This document shows positions 31,932 to 40,621 of a stretch of DNA of 52,867 nt, one piece after another. Every line of letters starts with the position of its first letter. Within the stretch, counting starts at the first letter, position 1. The position numbers and the translations under genes were made by a program. The notes under the pieces were generated by a model that saw nothing but the letters and a program-made list of their open reading frames with translations, was not told the DNA's origin and ran no database searches. Source of the DNA: Candidatus Gastranaerophilales bacterium. GTDB lineage: Bacteria > Cyanobacteriota > Vampirovibrionia > Gastranaerophilales > Gastranaerophilaceae. The DNA is taken from positions 1 to 52,867 of the forward strand of contig CALUPJ010000005.1 of the NCBI GenBank assembly GCA_944322555.1, given 5' to 3'.

Positions 31932-33104
31932 TTACAATCTCGGAACGCGCATATTTCCGCTCTTTTTATTTTTACCTCCGCGCATTCCCACAAGAATTCT
32001 GTCACCTTCTTTTATCTTATCACTTATTACCTCGGTATAAGAATCATCACTTGCTCCGATTTTAATATCGACACGCTTTATATGCATACCGTTTTTAATC
32101 CACAATCCCTGAGTTTTATATTTTTTCCCGTTTGATTCCGGCGTAAATTTTAAAGCTATATTCGGAACAGTAAGAACATCTTCATTTTTCGCTGTAATAA
32201 TTGAAACATTTGCCGTCATACCGGGTTTTAATTTCAAATCACTGTTATCTACAGTAACTATAACAGAATAGGTTACAACATTTGAAACGGTTGTAGGTGA
32301 AATTCTTACCTGGGTAACTTTCCCGTTAAAAATACTGTTCGGATATCCGTCAAGTGTATAAGTAACCTCCTGCCCTTCTTTAACATCACCTATATCCGCT
32401 TCGGAAACATTTACTTCAATCTGCATTTTTTCCAAATCCTGCGCGATTGTAAACAATTCCGGAGCTTGAAAGCTTGCTGCTACCGGCTGTCCGAGGTCAA
32501 TTTCCCGGGAGATTATCATGCCGCTTACGGGAGCGGTTATCTTTGTATAATTGAGATTTACAAGAGACTGGTTATATTGTGCCCGCGTCTGGCTTATTCT
32601 TGCCTTTGCCGCATTGACCTGTGCAAGATTAGCCTTATAATCCGCCTCCGCCTGATCAAGCTCTGATTTAGGGATAAAACTCCTTGCATAAAGGTTTTGA
32701 TACCTTCTTAATGTTTTCGCGCTCATTTCAAAAGATGCTTCACGGTTCGCCAAATCTGCCTGTGCAGAATTCATAGAAGCCAGATTTTGATCAACTGTTG
32801 CCTGAAATGTTCTGGGGTCGATTTCGGCAAGAAGCTGGCCTTTGGTTACTTTAGAGTTAAAATCAACATAAATTGCGCTTATAAGACCGGATACGGTAGA
32901 ACCGACAGATACCGTGTTAACGGGATTAATGGTACCCGAAGCCTCAACTACCTGAGTTATTGTGCGTCTTTTTACCGGAACTGTTTCATATACGGTACGA
33001 TTTTTTAAAAAATTTGAAACAACAATCAGTGCGGCAATTATTGCAAAAACCAAAATAATAATTTGTTTTTTAGGTAAATTCTTTAATATTTCCAAAATTT
33101 TCAT
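31932..33104 (-). CDS. macA: Periplasmic adaptor of an efflux/secretion system (MacA/HlyD family)
   Basis: 390 residues. A membrane anchor at 13-32 is followed by the adaptor layout: barrel strand, lipoyl half (VSGLISAIYVDFNSKVTKGQ), a long helical hairpin (about 105-180), a second lipoyl half (ITAPVSGMIISREIDLGQPV), and beta-barrel and membrane-proximal domains. This is the MacA branch, working with a MacB ABC transporter and TolC. The start codon overlaps the stop of the tolC-like gene by 4 nt (ATGA), so the two are translationally coupled. No MacB or RND pump gene follows; a terminator and a convergent gene do. Confidence 0.9.
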   Translation of the reverse strand: MKILEILKNLPKKQIIILVFAIIAALIVVSNFLKNRTVYETVPVKRRTITQVVEASGTINPVNTVSVGSTVSGLISAIYVDFNSKVTKGQLLAEIDPRTFQATVDQNLASMNSAQADLANREASFEMSAKTLRRYQNLYARSFIPKSELDQAEADYKANLAQVNAAKARISQTRAQYNQSLVNLNYTKITAPVSGMIISREIDLGQPVAASFQAPELFTIAQDLEKMQIEVNVSEADIGDVKEGQEVTYTLDGYPNSIFNGKVTQVRISPTTVSNVVTYSVIVTVDNSDLKLKPGMTANVSIITAKNEDVLTVPNIALKFTPESNGKKYKTQGLWIKNGMHIKRVDIKIGASDDSYTEVISDKIKEGDRILVGMRGGKNKKSGNMRVPRL

Positions 33105-34654
33105 ACGGTATCCTTCTTTGAATTATTTTTTATCTTATTTTTCTTTTGTATTTTCTCCTGCTTTTTCTCTTGATTTTTCAGGTCTTTTTGATAATCCTTT
33201 ACGTCTTCTACGGTAAGAGTTTCTTCCTGCGGAAGCGCAATTTGTCTTTCGAGTGTAGCACGCGCCACATTATAATTATAAACCGCCTGAACATAAGAAC
33301 TCTGGGCATTATTATAATTAACTCTTGCATCCTGAAGCTGGATGTAATCACCTAAACCGACCGCATATCTTCCATCCGCCAGCTCAAGATTCTCCAATGT
33401 CTGCCGTACTTTTGTCTCAAGGAGCGGAATTTGTTTTTCCAGCTGTATCATATCCACATAAGCACTCTGAATATCAAAATAAAGATTTTGATTTAATAAA
33501 TCGACCTCTGTTTTTGCAAGATTGAGCTGCGAATTTGCTATATCAACCTCATGTTTTACCTGTAACATATTAAATGTTGTGCTCAAATTCAACGATACAT
33601 TCATTCCACTGTCGGCATAGTTTCTGTTATTAGCGTAACTGTAGCCGACTCCGCCTCTTAATTCGGGAAGATACTGGCGTTTTGTTAATAATACATACTG
33701 CTTCATTGCTTTAACGGATGCATTCAGAGCCTTCAAATCCGGACGGTTTTCTTTTGCTATTGTAACTGACTTCTCAAATGTATACGGATATTTTTGAAAA
33801 ACATAATTTTTTAATACATCACTTTTTTCAGCTTTGACGGCATAAACGGCATTTGAAACATCATCCGGCAGCTCAAGCAGTTTTTTATAATTTTCAATAT
33901 TAGTTAAACTCATGGGAACATATGGATTGTCAAGATTAAATGTTTCTGTGCTTTTTATTTGATAATCCGGTGCATATGCGGCATACATTGCATTATTAAG
34001 ACTTACAATTGCATTTTTATATGTATTTTCTGCTCTTACAAGAGCTATTTTTGAATCACTTAAGTTAACTTCCGCATTTACAAGATCAATTTTTGATTTA
34101 ATACCTTCATCAAAATAAGCAAGTGTTCTTTGATAGTTTCTTTCGTTAATCTGAACATTTAGTTTTTCTACTTCCATTAACGAACGAGCAGCCAAAACCC
34201 CGTAATACTGAAGCTTTACGTTAAAAATCGTCGTCAAAACTGTTTCATCAAAATCAAACTCTGCCGCAATCTTATTAAATTTTTCCATGCGAATATTTGC
34301 ACCTGTTCTGCCGAAATTCCAAAGAAGCTGAGACAGAGAAGCATCAAAACCGGGCAGGGTTCTGGTTTGATAACTGCCGTAATTATGGCTTCTTTCACCA
34401 AAACCTTGTCTGTAACTTGCGCCGAGAGTTAAACTCGGAAAATATGCCGATTTTGCGACTCCGACTGAGGACTTTGCAATATCAAGGTTTAAAATCGAGC
34501 TTCTGACAACAGGACTGTTATTCAGGGCTATTTTTATACAATCATTTAACCCCAGAACAGCATTTTTTTCTATTTTTATATTTTGTATTGCCTGAACCTG
34601 CAAACCCACAAATAAACAGGATACAAACAGTAATATCTTGACTTTATTTTTCAT
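33101..34654 (-). CDS. tolC: TolC-family outer-membrane efflux protein
   Basis: 517 residues from the ATG at 34654; a GTG directly before it is an alternative. A Sec signal peptide (KNKVKILLFVSCLFVGLQVQA) precedes two repeats of the OEP domain, each with long helices (SSVGVAKSAYFPSLTLGASY; NSQLNLAKTEVDLLNQNLYF). It forms a trimeric outer-membrane channel. The last 40 residues are strongly Lys/Gln-rich (KNQEKKQEKIQKKNK), which is unusual for TolC and would lie in the periplasm. It is the first gene of a two-gene unit with macA. Confidence 0.92.
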   Translation of the reverse strand: MKNKVKILLFVSCLFVGLQVQAIQNIKIEKNAVLGLNDCIKIALNNSPVVRSSILNLDIAKSSVGVAKSAYFPSLTLGASYRQGFGERSHNYGSYQTRTLPGFDASLSQLLWNFGRTGANIRMEKFNKIAAEFDFDETVLTTIFNVKLQYYGVLAARSLMEVEKLNVQINERNYQRTLAYFDEGIKSKIDLVNAEVNLSDSKIALVRAENTYKNAIVSLNNAMYAAYAPDYQIKSTETFNLDNPYVPMSLTNIENYKKLLELPDDVSNAVYAVKAEKSDVLKNYVFQKYPYTFEKSVTIAKENRPDLKALNASVKAMKQYVLLTKRQYLPELRGGVGYSYANNRNYADSGMNVSLNLSTTFNMLQVKHEVDIANSQLNLAKTEVDLLNQNLYFDIQSAYVDMIQLEKQIPLLETKVRQTLENLELADGRYAVGLGDYIQLQDARVNYNNAQSSYVQAVYNYNVARATLERQIALPQEETLTVEDVKDYQKDLKNQEKKQEKIQKKNKIKNNSKKDTV

Positions 34655-34728
34655 CACCCAGGTTTATTTTGGACACCCCCTGATATTATTATAAACGACC
34701 GCCGGGAAAAAAAGTTCATCAAATTCTT

Positions 34729-35514
34729 TTATCCGCTGCTGGTCAAAGAAGCTCCCCAGTGGAGTTTATTTTTGAGTACTGAATAAAAACCGCCGTTATT
34801 CAAAAATGCCAATTTCGCTCTAAAATCAGCTATTTTCACGGTTATTTTACTGACTTCAACCCCCTCTCCGCCGTCTGATGCAACCGAAAGCATTTTATCT
34901 CCGGTATTTACCGTTATGACATCATTTGAAGGTACAACGAGCGGACGAACATTCAGTGTATGCGGGCATATAGGCACTATAACAAAGGCATCCAGAGACG
35001 GATTAAGAACAGGCCCTCCCGCCGATAACCCGTATGCAGTAGAACCGGTAGGGGTTGATATAATCAATCCGTCCGCAATATAATCGCATACAAACTTATC
35101 ATTAATTTTTAAGTAGAATTTGGAAGTTCTTGTCGGCACGCATCCTTTTATAACAAAATCATTCAGGGCTACCGCGTGTTCCGACTCAAGCATTATACGG
35201 TCTTCTACACTGTAATGTCCTTCCAGCACAGAAGCCACAACATTATCAATATCTTGAACTCCCGCTTGAGACAAAAACCCGAGTCTGCCAAGGTTTATTC
35301 CCATGACGGGTATTTGGAATTTTGAATAAAACTTTGCGGTCTTAATCAATGTGCCGTCACCGCCGATTACAAATGTAAAATCGCCAAATTTTTCCATTTC
35401 GGAAATATCAAAAGACTTAAACTCCGCTTTATGCGAAATAAGCCTATCTTCCAGTATGGAAAGAAGTTTTTCATAACCGCTTATTTCAACATTGTAAACC
35501 ACATTTATTTTCAT
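34729..35514 (-). CDS. nadK: NAD kinase
   Basis: 261 residues from the ATG at 35514. The frame is open for 82 more codons upstream, but that stretch is Cys/His/Tyr-rich noise antisense to the next gene. It makes NADP+ from NAD+. Motifs: GGDGT (51-55), INLGRLGFLS (74-82) and TPTGSTAYGLSAGGP (154-168). No Shine-Dalgarno is present; a TGATATAAT box ends exactly 7 nt before the ATG, so the message is probably leaderless. It is divergent from the bifunctional nuclease gene over a 72-bp gap. Confidence 0.95.
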   Translation of the reverse strand: MKINVVYNVEISGYEKLLSILEDRLISHKAEFKSFDISEMEKFGDFTFVIGGDGTLIKTAKFYSKFQIPVMGINLGRLGFLSQAGVQDIDNVVASVLEGHYSVEDRIMLESEHAVALNDFVIKGCVPTRTSKFYLKINDKFVCDYIADGLIISTPTGSTAYGLSAGGPVLNPSLDAFVIVPICPHTLNVRPLVVPSNDVITVNTGDKMLSVASDGGEGVEVSKITVKIADFRAKLAFLNNGGFYSVLKNKLHWGASLTSSG

Positions 35515-35521
35515 ACAGAGG

Positions 35522-35530
35522 ATTATATCA
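35522..35530 (-). promoter_or_regulatory. Extended -10 promoter of leaderless nadK
   Basis: On the minus strand TGATATAAT, then 7 nt (CCTCTGT), then ATG. Confidence 0.65.
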
Positions 35531-35586
35531 TATAATTTGGCTTTGTGATACAATTGTATGGTAAAATACGGCTTGAGGGCATAAAT

Positions 35587-36096
35587 ATGATAGAAATGAA
35601 AGTAATGGGTATTGCATTGGATGTAAGAACAAACTCTCCGATTGTGGTACTTCACGATTTGGATAACAGAAAAGCACTCCCTATATGGATTGGTTCGGCA
35701 GAAGCAAGTGCTATAATAAGATGTATTGAAGGACTTGTGGTTGCAAGACCGATGACACATGATTTGATTACAAATATTATCGAAAAAACAGGCTATACAA
35801 TAGAGAAAGTCGAAATCAACGATGTTGAAAAAGAAACTTATTATGCTACTATATTTCTGACCAAAGACGGCGAAACTCTTGAAATCGACGCTCGCCCGTC
35901 AGATGCAATTGCAGTTGCTATGAGAGCGGATGCCCCGATTTATGTTACCGCAAATGTCCTTATGAACGGGTCTGTTTCAACAGATTCCGCAAAAGACGAG
36001 GAAGAAGCACAAGAGTTTAAAGATTTTATCCAAAATATCAAACCTTCCGATTTTGAAAAAATGATGAAGGATAAGCATCACGAGAGCGACCAGTAA
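35587..36096 (+). CDS. Bifunctional nuclease domain protein (BFN/DUF151)
   Basis: 169 residues from the ATG at 35587 (GAGGG 8 nt upstream); a longer frame from 35545 lacks a ribosome site and family similarity. The BFN core is clear: LPIWIGSAEASAI, RPMTHDLI, and the signature ARPSDAIAVAMRADAPIYV. Family members have been reported to have RNase and DNase activity and are common in cyanobacteria and plants. The acidic C-terminal 40 residues fit the UVR-like tail seen in some members only weakly. Its role here is unknown. Confidence 0.92.
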   Translation: MIEMKVMGIALDVRTNSPIVVLHDLDNRKALPIWIGSAEASAIIRCIEGLVVARPMTHDLITNIIEKTGYTIEKVEINDVEKETYYATIFLTKDGETLEIDARPSDAIAVAMRADAPIYVTANVLMNGSVSTDSAKDEEEAQEFKDFIQNIKPSDFEKMMKDKHHESDQ

Positions 36097-36231
36097 AAGC
36101 ATCGTTTAAAAGATATTTTGTACAGTTTTAGAAAACAGATTCTGCAGAGCTTGCGCATCAAGAAGAAAAGATAAGCAAAAAAGCTCTTGAATAATATTAA
36201 ACTAATATTGAATAAGACCGAAAGGACAGAG

Positions 36232-37398
36232 ATGAATATAAACCCAAATTACGAAAATCTTGAACAGAGTTATTTATTTTCAACAATTGCACATAAAGTA
36301 AATGATTTTATTTCAAAAAATCCCGATAATAAACTTATCCGTCTCGGAATAGGAGATGTAACTCTTCCTTTATGCAAAGCCGTAACTGATGCACTTCACA
36401 AAGCGGTTGATGAAATGGGGGTTAAAGAAACTTTCCGCGGATACGGGCCTGAACAGGGATATGATTTTCTGCGGGAAGCCGTTCAAAAATATTATAAAAA
36501 ACATAATGTTGAACTCGATTTAGATGAAATATTTATTTCTGACGGTGCAAAAAGTGATCTGGGAAATATTTTGGATTTGTTTAACACAAATAATACCGTT
36601 TTGGTACCGGATCCGGTTTATCCTGTTTACGTCGACACTAACGTAATGGCCGGCCGGAAAGTTATTTATGCTGACGCAAACGGTGAAAACGGATTTTTAC
36701 CCCTGCCGGATGAGTCAATAAAAGCGGATTTGATATATATTTGCTCTCCCAATAACCCGACCGGTGCTGTTTATAACAGAGAGCAGCTTAAAATATGGAT
36801 TGATTATGCAAAAAAATCAGACGCTGTTATTCTTTTTGACGCTGCTTACGAATGCTTTATATCTGATGAAAATTTACCGCACAGTATTTATGAAATAGAA
36901 GGTGCAAAAGCTTGCGCAATAGAGTTTTGTTCACTATCCAAAACGGCAGGTTTTACGGGCACAAGATGCGGTTATACAATTGTTCCGAAAGCTCTCGGAA
37001 AACTGAATAAAATGTGGCTCAGAAGGCAAACCACAAAATTCAACGGAGTGCCTTATATTGTACAAAGAGCTGCGGAAGCTGTGTTTAGCGAAGAAGGTCA
37101 AAAGGAAATCAAAGAGAATATAAATTATTATAAAGAGAATGCCAAAATCATTTCAGATACGTTAGATAAATGTAATATTTGGCATGTCGGCGGAAAACAC
37201 TCTCCTTATATATGGCTAAAATGTCCGAATAATATGAAATCCTGGGAATTCTTTGATTATCTTTTAAACAATGCCCAAGTTGTAGGTACACCCGGTGCCG
37301 GTTTCGGCAAAAACGGCGAAGGGTACTTCCGTCTCACATCCTTTGGCTCGCGCGAAAATACAAGCGAAGCAATGAAACGATTTGAAAAATTGTTTTAA
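36232..37398 (+). CDS. dapL: LL-diaminopimelate aminotransferase
   Basis: 388 residues from the ATG at 36232 (AAAGGA upstream); an earlier in-frame ATG at 36187 has no site. This PLP enzyme converts tetrahydrodipicolinate directly to LL-diaminopimelate for lysine and peptidoglycan. PLP Lys237 lies in SLSKTAGFTGTRCGY. FDAAYE (202-207), CSPNNPTGAV and FRGYGPEQGY fit DapL and not a general aspartate aminotransferase. The DapL route is shared by cyanobacteria, plants and Chlamydiae, consistent with the proposed lineage. ilvC follows 100 nt later. Confidence 0.94.
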   Translation: MNINPNYENLEQSYLFSTIAHKVNDFISKNPDNKLIRLGIGDVTLPLCKAVTDALHKAVDEMGVKETFRGYGPEQGYDFLREAVQKYYKKHNVELDLDEIFISDGAKSDLGNILDLFNTNNTVLVPDPVYPVYVDTNVMAGRKVIYADANGENGFLPLPDESIKADLIYICSPNNPTGAVYNREQLKIWIDYAKKSDAVILFDAAYECFISDENLPHSIYEIEGAKACAIEFCSLSKTAGFTGTRCGYTIVPKALGKLNKMWLRRQTTKFNGVPYIVQRAAEAVFSEEGQKEIKENINYYKENAKIISDTLDKCNIWHVGGKHSPYIWLKCPNNMKSWEFFDYLLNNAQVVGTPGAGFGKNGEGYFRLTSFGSRENTSEAMKRFEKLF

Positions 37399-37498
37399 AG
37401 AATAATAATACTTATTATTTATTCTATTTTTTAATTAAAATTTCCTCTTTTTATACTTTGGGAGTATAATTTATGCATAAGTATAAGGGGAAATTTTT

Positions 37499-38524
37499 AT
37501 GGATAATCTTAGAATATATTTAGATAATGATATTAATAAAGATTTAATCAAGACAAAAAAAATTGCCGTAATAGGCTTTGGCTCACAAGGTTACGGACAG
37601 TCGCTCAATCTTAAAGATTCGGGCTGCGATGTTATTCTGGGCTTAAGACAGGGCGGAGCGTCAGATATAAAAGCAAAAGACTACGGTTTAAAAACCATGC
37701 CGATAGCACAAGCGGTCAAAGAAGCTGATATTGTGCAAATTCTTATACCGGACGAGGTTCAGGCAAAAGTTTATAAAGAAGAAATTGAACCTAATTTAAA
37801 AGCGGGACAGTATTTAATGTTTTCACACGGGTTTAATATCCATTACGGTTATATTAAAGCTCCCGCAGATGTTAATGTTATAATGACAGCGCCAAAAGCC
37901 CCGGGACATACCGTAAGAAGCGAGTATAAAGCAGGGCGCGGCGTGCCTTCCCTGATTGCTGTGTACCAGGATTTTAGCGGCAATTCCAAAGACATCGCAC
38001 TTTCTTATGCCGCAGCAATAGGGTCTGGAAGAACAGGTATTATAGAAACAACATTTAAAGAAGAAACCGAAACAGATTTATTCGGGGAGCAAACAGTTCT
38101 GTGCGGCGGATGTTCCGCTCTTATAAAGACCGCTTTCGAAACTCTGGTGGAAGCAGGATACTCTCCTTATATGGCATATTTCGAAGTATGCCACGAACTG
38201 AAACTTATTGTGGATTTGATTTATCAAGGCGGAATTGAAGATATGCACTACTCAATATCCAATAATGCCGAATACGGAGACTTAACAAGAGGACATAAGT
38301 TGATTAATTCAGATGTTAAAGAAGAGATGAAAAAGATTCTTGCCGATATTCAAAGCGGTAAATATGCGGAAGAATTTATGAACGAAATGGCTTCGGGCGG
38401 AAGTAAATTTAATGAATTAAGAGCCGTCTCAAAAAATCATTTAATTGAGAAAATCGGTTCAGAAATCCGCTCTGCTTTTAAATGGAATAAAGACGGACGG
38501 CTTATTGACAAGAATAAGAACTAG
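37499..38524 (+). CDS. ilvC: Ketol-acid reductoisomerase, class I
   Basis: 341 residues, class I length. It catalyses the isomerisation and NADPH reduction step of valine, leucine and isoleucine synthesis. The dinucleotide motif is GFGSQGYGQ (26-34). LRQGG, PDEVQ, FSHGFNIHYG and APKAPGHTVR follow, and the knotted domain has the metal ligands in ETDLFGEQTVLCGG and EVCHELKLIVDLIYQGG. AAGGGG lies before the ATG. The other ilv/leu genes are not adjacent. Confidence 0.97.
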   Translation: MDNLRIYLDNDINKDLIKTKKIAVIGFGSQGYGQSLNLKDSGCDVILGLRQGGASDIKAKDYGLKTMPIAQAVKEADIVQILIPDEVQAKVYKEEIEPNLKAGQYLMFSHGFNIHYGYIKAPADVNVIMTAPKAPGHTVRSEYKAGRGVPSLIAVYQDFSGNSKDIALSYAAAIGSGRTGIIETTFKEETETDLFGEQTVLCGGCSALIKTAFETLVEAGYSPYMAYFEVCHELKLIVDLIYQGGIEDMHYSISNNAEYGDLTRGHKLINSDVKEEMKKILADIQSGKYAEEFMNEMASGGSKFNELRAVSKNHLIEKIGSEIRSAFKWNKDGRLIDKNKN

Positions 38525-38636
38525 TCTTGTGGCTATCGGGATTTTCTCCTTGTGGCTTATGGAAATTAATTGCTCATTTCTTACAATGAATATGTATTTA
38601 ATATACGGTTCATTAAATTGTAAAAAGGAGTAAGAA

Positions 38637-39020
38637 ATGAAAAAAACATTATCCGTATTGGCTGTTCTGGGGATTGTTTCTTTCGCGGGAGTACAATCTG
38701 CAAACGCATTCGATTGGTCAAATTTGAACCCCGCATACTGGGGACACTGCCCGAAATGCGAGAAAAAGAAACCTGATTGTTCCTGCAAAAAGCAAAAATG
38801 TGATCCCTGCCAGACAGGTGCCGCAGCACCATGCGATCCATGTGCAAAGAAACAAAAATGTGATCCCTGCCAGAAAAAACAAAAATGCGATCCTTGCGAA
38901 AAGGTTTCCAAGCCTTGTCCTGTTCCGAGCGCAGCAGCACCTTGTGATCCTTGTAAAAAAGAAGTTACCCAGCCCAAACCATGTGATGCTTGCGACAGAC
39001 TACAGGAAATGAATAAGTAA
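38637..39020 (+). CDS. Secreted cysteine-rich repeat protein
   Basis: 127 residues. A signal peptide (MKKTLSVLAVLGIVSFAGVQSANA, cut near residue 24) is followed by FDWSNLNPAYWGH and a tail with 17 Cys, almost all in CxxC or CxC pairs. The unit KKQKCDPC recurs three times and APCDPC twice, separated by Lys/Gln or Ala/Pro. The spacing suits metal binding or a disulfide-linked polymer at the surface. I do not know the family. An AAGGAG site precedes the ATG and a strong terminator follows, so it is a single-gene transcript. Confidence 0.85.
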   Translation: MKKTLSVLAVLGIVSFAGVQSANAFDWSNLNPAYWGHCPKCEKKKPDCSCKKQKCDPCQTGAAAPCDPCAKKQKCDPCQKKQKCDPCEKVSKPCPVPSAAAPCDPCKKEVTQPKPCDACDRLQEMNK

Positions 39021-39021
39021 T

Positions 39022-39048
39022 AAAAACCGGAGTTTTGCTCCGGTTTTT
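39022..39048 (+). terminator. Terminator of the Cys-repeat protein gene
   Basis: A perfect 11-bp stem AAAAACCGGAG/CTCCGGTTTTT with a 5-nt loop, starting 2 nt after the stop codon. Confidence 0.9.
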
Positions 39049-39116
39049 CTCCTCTATTTATGTGATTACAAATCCGAAATAATCTTATAAACTATATGTA
39101 TTAAATGGGGAGAAAT

Positions 39117-39986
39117 ATGGCTAAATCAAATTTAAAAGAAAAGAAAGCCTCGCGAGGGCTGAAAGTTGTTGACAGCAATACCGTCAAAACTACTGCATAC
39201 AGTGATATTAATTTGAAGCAATGGCGTAATTATGAACATATAAAAACCGATACTTTATGGGAATTCCCGTCACGCTTAAAAGAAGGCGGACATTCAAACG
39301 AGTATCACGGAAATTATATACCTCAAATAGCACAACAGATTTATGAACGCTTCACTAAAAAAAATGATATTGTGCTTGACTTATTTTTCGGTTCCGGAAC
39401 TTCAGGCATAGAAGCCGTTAATATGAAAAGAAGATGTATAGGAGTTGAATTAAAAGAAGATTTAGCAGAGACTGTCTCTGAGAAATTTACGCCTAAACAG
39501 CTTGTAACCGACGTTAATATTATATGTGCAGATTCCGCAAGTGAAAATGCAAAAGAAAAAATAAAAGCACGGCTTGATGTTATGGGACGCAAACAAGCAC
39601 AGCTTCTTATGCTTCATCCGCCGTACGATGATATTATTAAATTCTCTGATAAAAAGGAGGACCTATCTAATTGTGCAACAACGGAAGAATTTTATGATTT
39701 GTTTGAAAAAGTTGCTAAAAACGGATATGATTTGCTGGAAAAAGGCAGATTTGCCTGTCTTATAATAGGTGATAAATACGCAAACTCACAGCATATCCCG
39801 CTCGGGTTTGAATGTATGGCCAGAATGAACAAGCTGGGCTTTATAACAAAAGCTATTATTATAAAAGACATGCAAGGCAACGAAAGAGCAAAGGGAAAAA
39901 CTGCTAACCTTTGGAGATACAGAGCTCTGGCCGGCGGATTTTATATCTTTAAACACGAGTATGTTATGGTATTTCAAAAAGTATGA
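39117..39986 (+). CDS. DNA (N4-cytosine/N6-adenine) methyltransferase-like protein
   Basis: 289 residues from the ATG at 39117 (GGGGAG upstream); an ATG at 39105 lies before that site. The SAM motif VLDLFFGSGTSGIEA (86-100) comes first, followed by the catalytic-type motif HPPY (167-170). The WEFPSRL and HGNYIPQIAQQIYERF segments are typical of this orphan group. Asp/Asn/Ser-PPY is the norm and His is a rarer variant. No restriction endonuclease is adjacent, so it is an orphan enzyme. The target base and site are unknown; RNA as substrate cannot be excluded. It overlaps the next gene by 4 nt. Confidence 0.85.
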   Translation: MAKSNLKEKKASRGLKVVDSNTVKTTAYSDINLKQWRNYEHIKTDTLWEFPSRLKEGGHSNEYHGNYIPQIAQQIYERFTKKNDIVLDLFFGSGTSGIEAVNMKRRCIGVELKEDLAETVSEKFTPKQLVTDVNIICADSASENAKEKIKARLDVMGRKQAQLLMLHPPYDDIIKFSDKKEDLSNCATTEEFYDLFEKVAKNGYDLLEKGRFACLIIGDKYANSQHIPLGFECMARMNKLGFITKAIIIKDMQGNERAKGKTANLWRYRALAGGFYIFKHEYVMVFQKV

Positions 39987-40270
39987 TTAAAGAGTGCGCC
40001 AAGGGATTGATTGTAAATTTTAAAATAATACCAAATTCATCTAAAAATGATTTGATATTAGGCGAAGATTTAATAAAAATTAAACTTACTGCGCAGCCGG
40101 TAGAAAATAAAGCTAACAAAGCTCTTATTCAATATTTGTCAAAGCTTTTAAAAATACCAAAATCAAATATTGAAATAATTCGCGGAGAAACTTCAAAAGA
40201 AAAGACCGTCTTATTTTCTACAACTGATTCTGATAAAAAATCTTTTATTATTTCTCAATTGACAAAATAG
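39983..40270 (+). CDS. DUF167/YggU family protein
   Basis: 95 residues, family length. The core VNFKIIPNSSKNDLI, IKIKLTAQPVENKANKALI and LLKIPKSNIEIIRGETSKEKTV matches UPF0235/YggU. The family is widespread and its function is unknown. The ATG overlaps the methyltransferase stop (ATGA), indicating translational coupling. Confidence 0.9.
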   Translation: MIKECAKGLIVNFKIIPNSSKNDLILGEDLIKIKLTAQPVENKANKALIQYLSKLLKIPKSNIEIIRGETSKEKTVLFSTTDSDKKSFIISQLTK

Positions 40271-40309
40271 TCTAAAAAATATACTATATATATAGAAAAG
40301 GTTGTTTTT

Positions 40310-40615
40310 ATGTATAAACGTTGGTATGATGTAGATCCTACAGTGAGTCTGGCAGTTAGTTTAATGCGGAATGCACATATAATGACGCAGTATGATTGCG
40401 CAGATTTGATAGTACAAAAATCGAAAGAAAACGGCTTAGATTTTTCGGAAAATATTTTGACGGATGCATTTACTTATGTTTTAAGACGCTGGTATGATAC
40501 CGATCAAAAAATTGCGGAAGCTTTTGAATACTTAAAAGCTATGCCCCGGGAGCTTCAAAAGGAAGTTGCTCTTGAAATTATCAATCTTTTGCAGGAAGCA
40601 GAAACACATCATTAG
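40310..40615 (+). CDS. Small helical protein of unknown function
   Basis: 101 residues, ATG with AAAAGG upstream. It is predicted all-helical, with no signal peptide. A repeated RWYD motif is visible, YKRWYDVDP near residue 3 and LRRWYDTDQ near residue 59, suggesting two related halves (each followed by a helix beginning with Ala/Ser-Val/Ile-Ala). The family is not recognised. It lies 6 nt upstream of the antiporter gene, so it may be cotranscribed with it. Confidence 0.75.
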   Translation: MYKRWYDVDPTVSLAVSLMRNAHIMTQYDCADLIVQKSKENGLDFSENILTDAFTYVLRRWYDTDQKIAEAFEYLKAMPRELQKEVALEIINLLQEAETHH

Positions 40616-40621
40616 GAAGTT

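Noticed and set aside
35515..35760. 82-residue N-terminal extension of NAD kinase
   Set aside because: Cys/His/Tyr-rich sequence antisense to the BFN gene. The family N-terminus and a -10 box both point to the ATG at 35514.
38459..38977. 172-codon frame with GSHFCF repeats antisense to the Cys-repeat gene
   Set aside because: Its repeats are the reverse complement of the KQKCDPC codons. The sense frame has a signal peptide, a ribosome site and a terminator.
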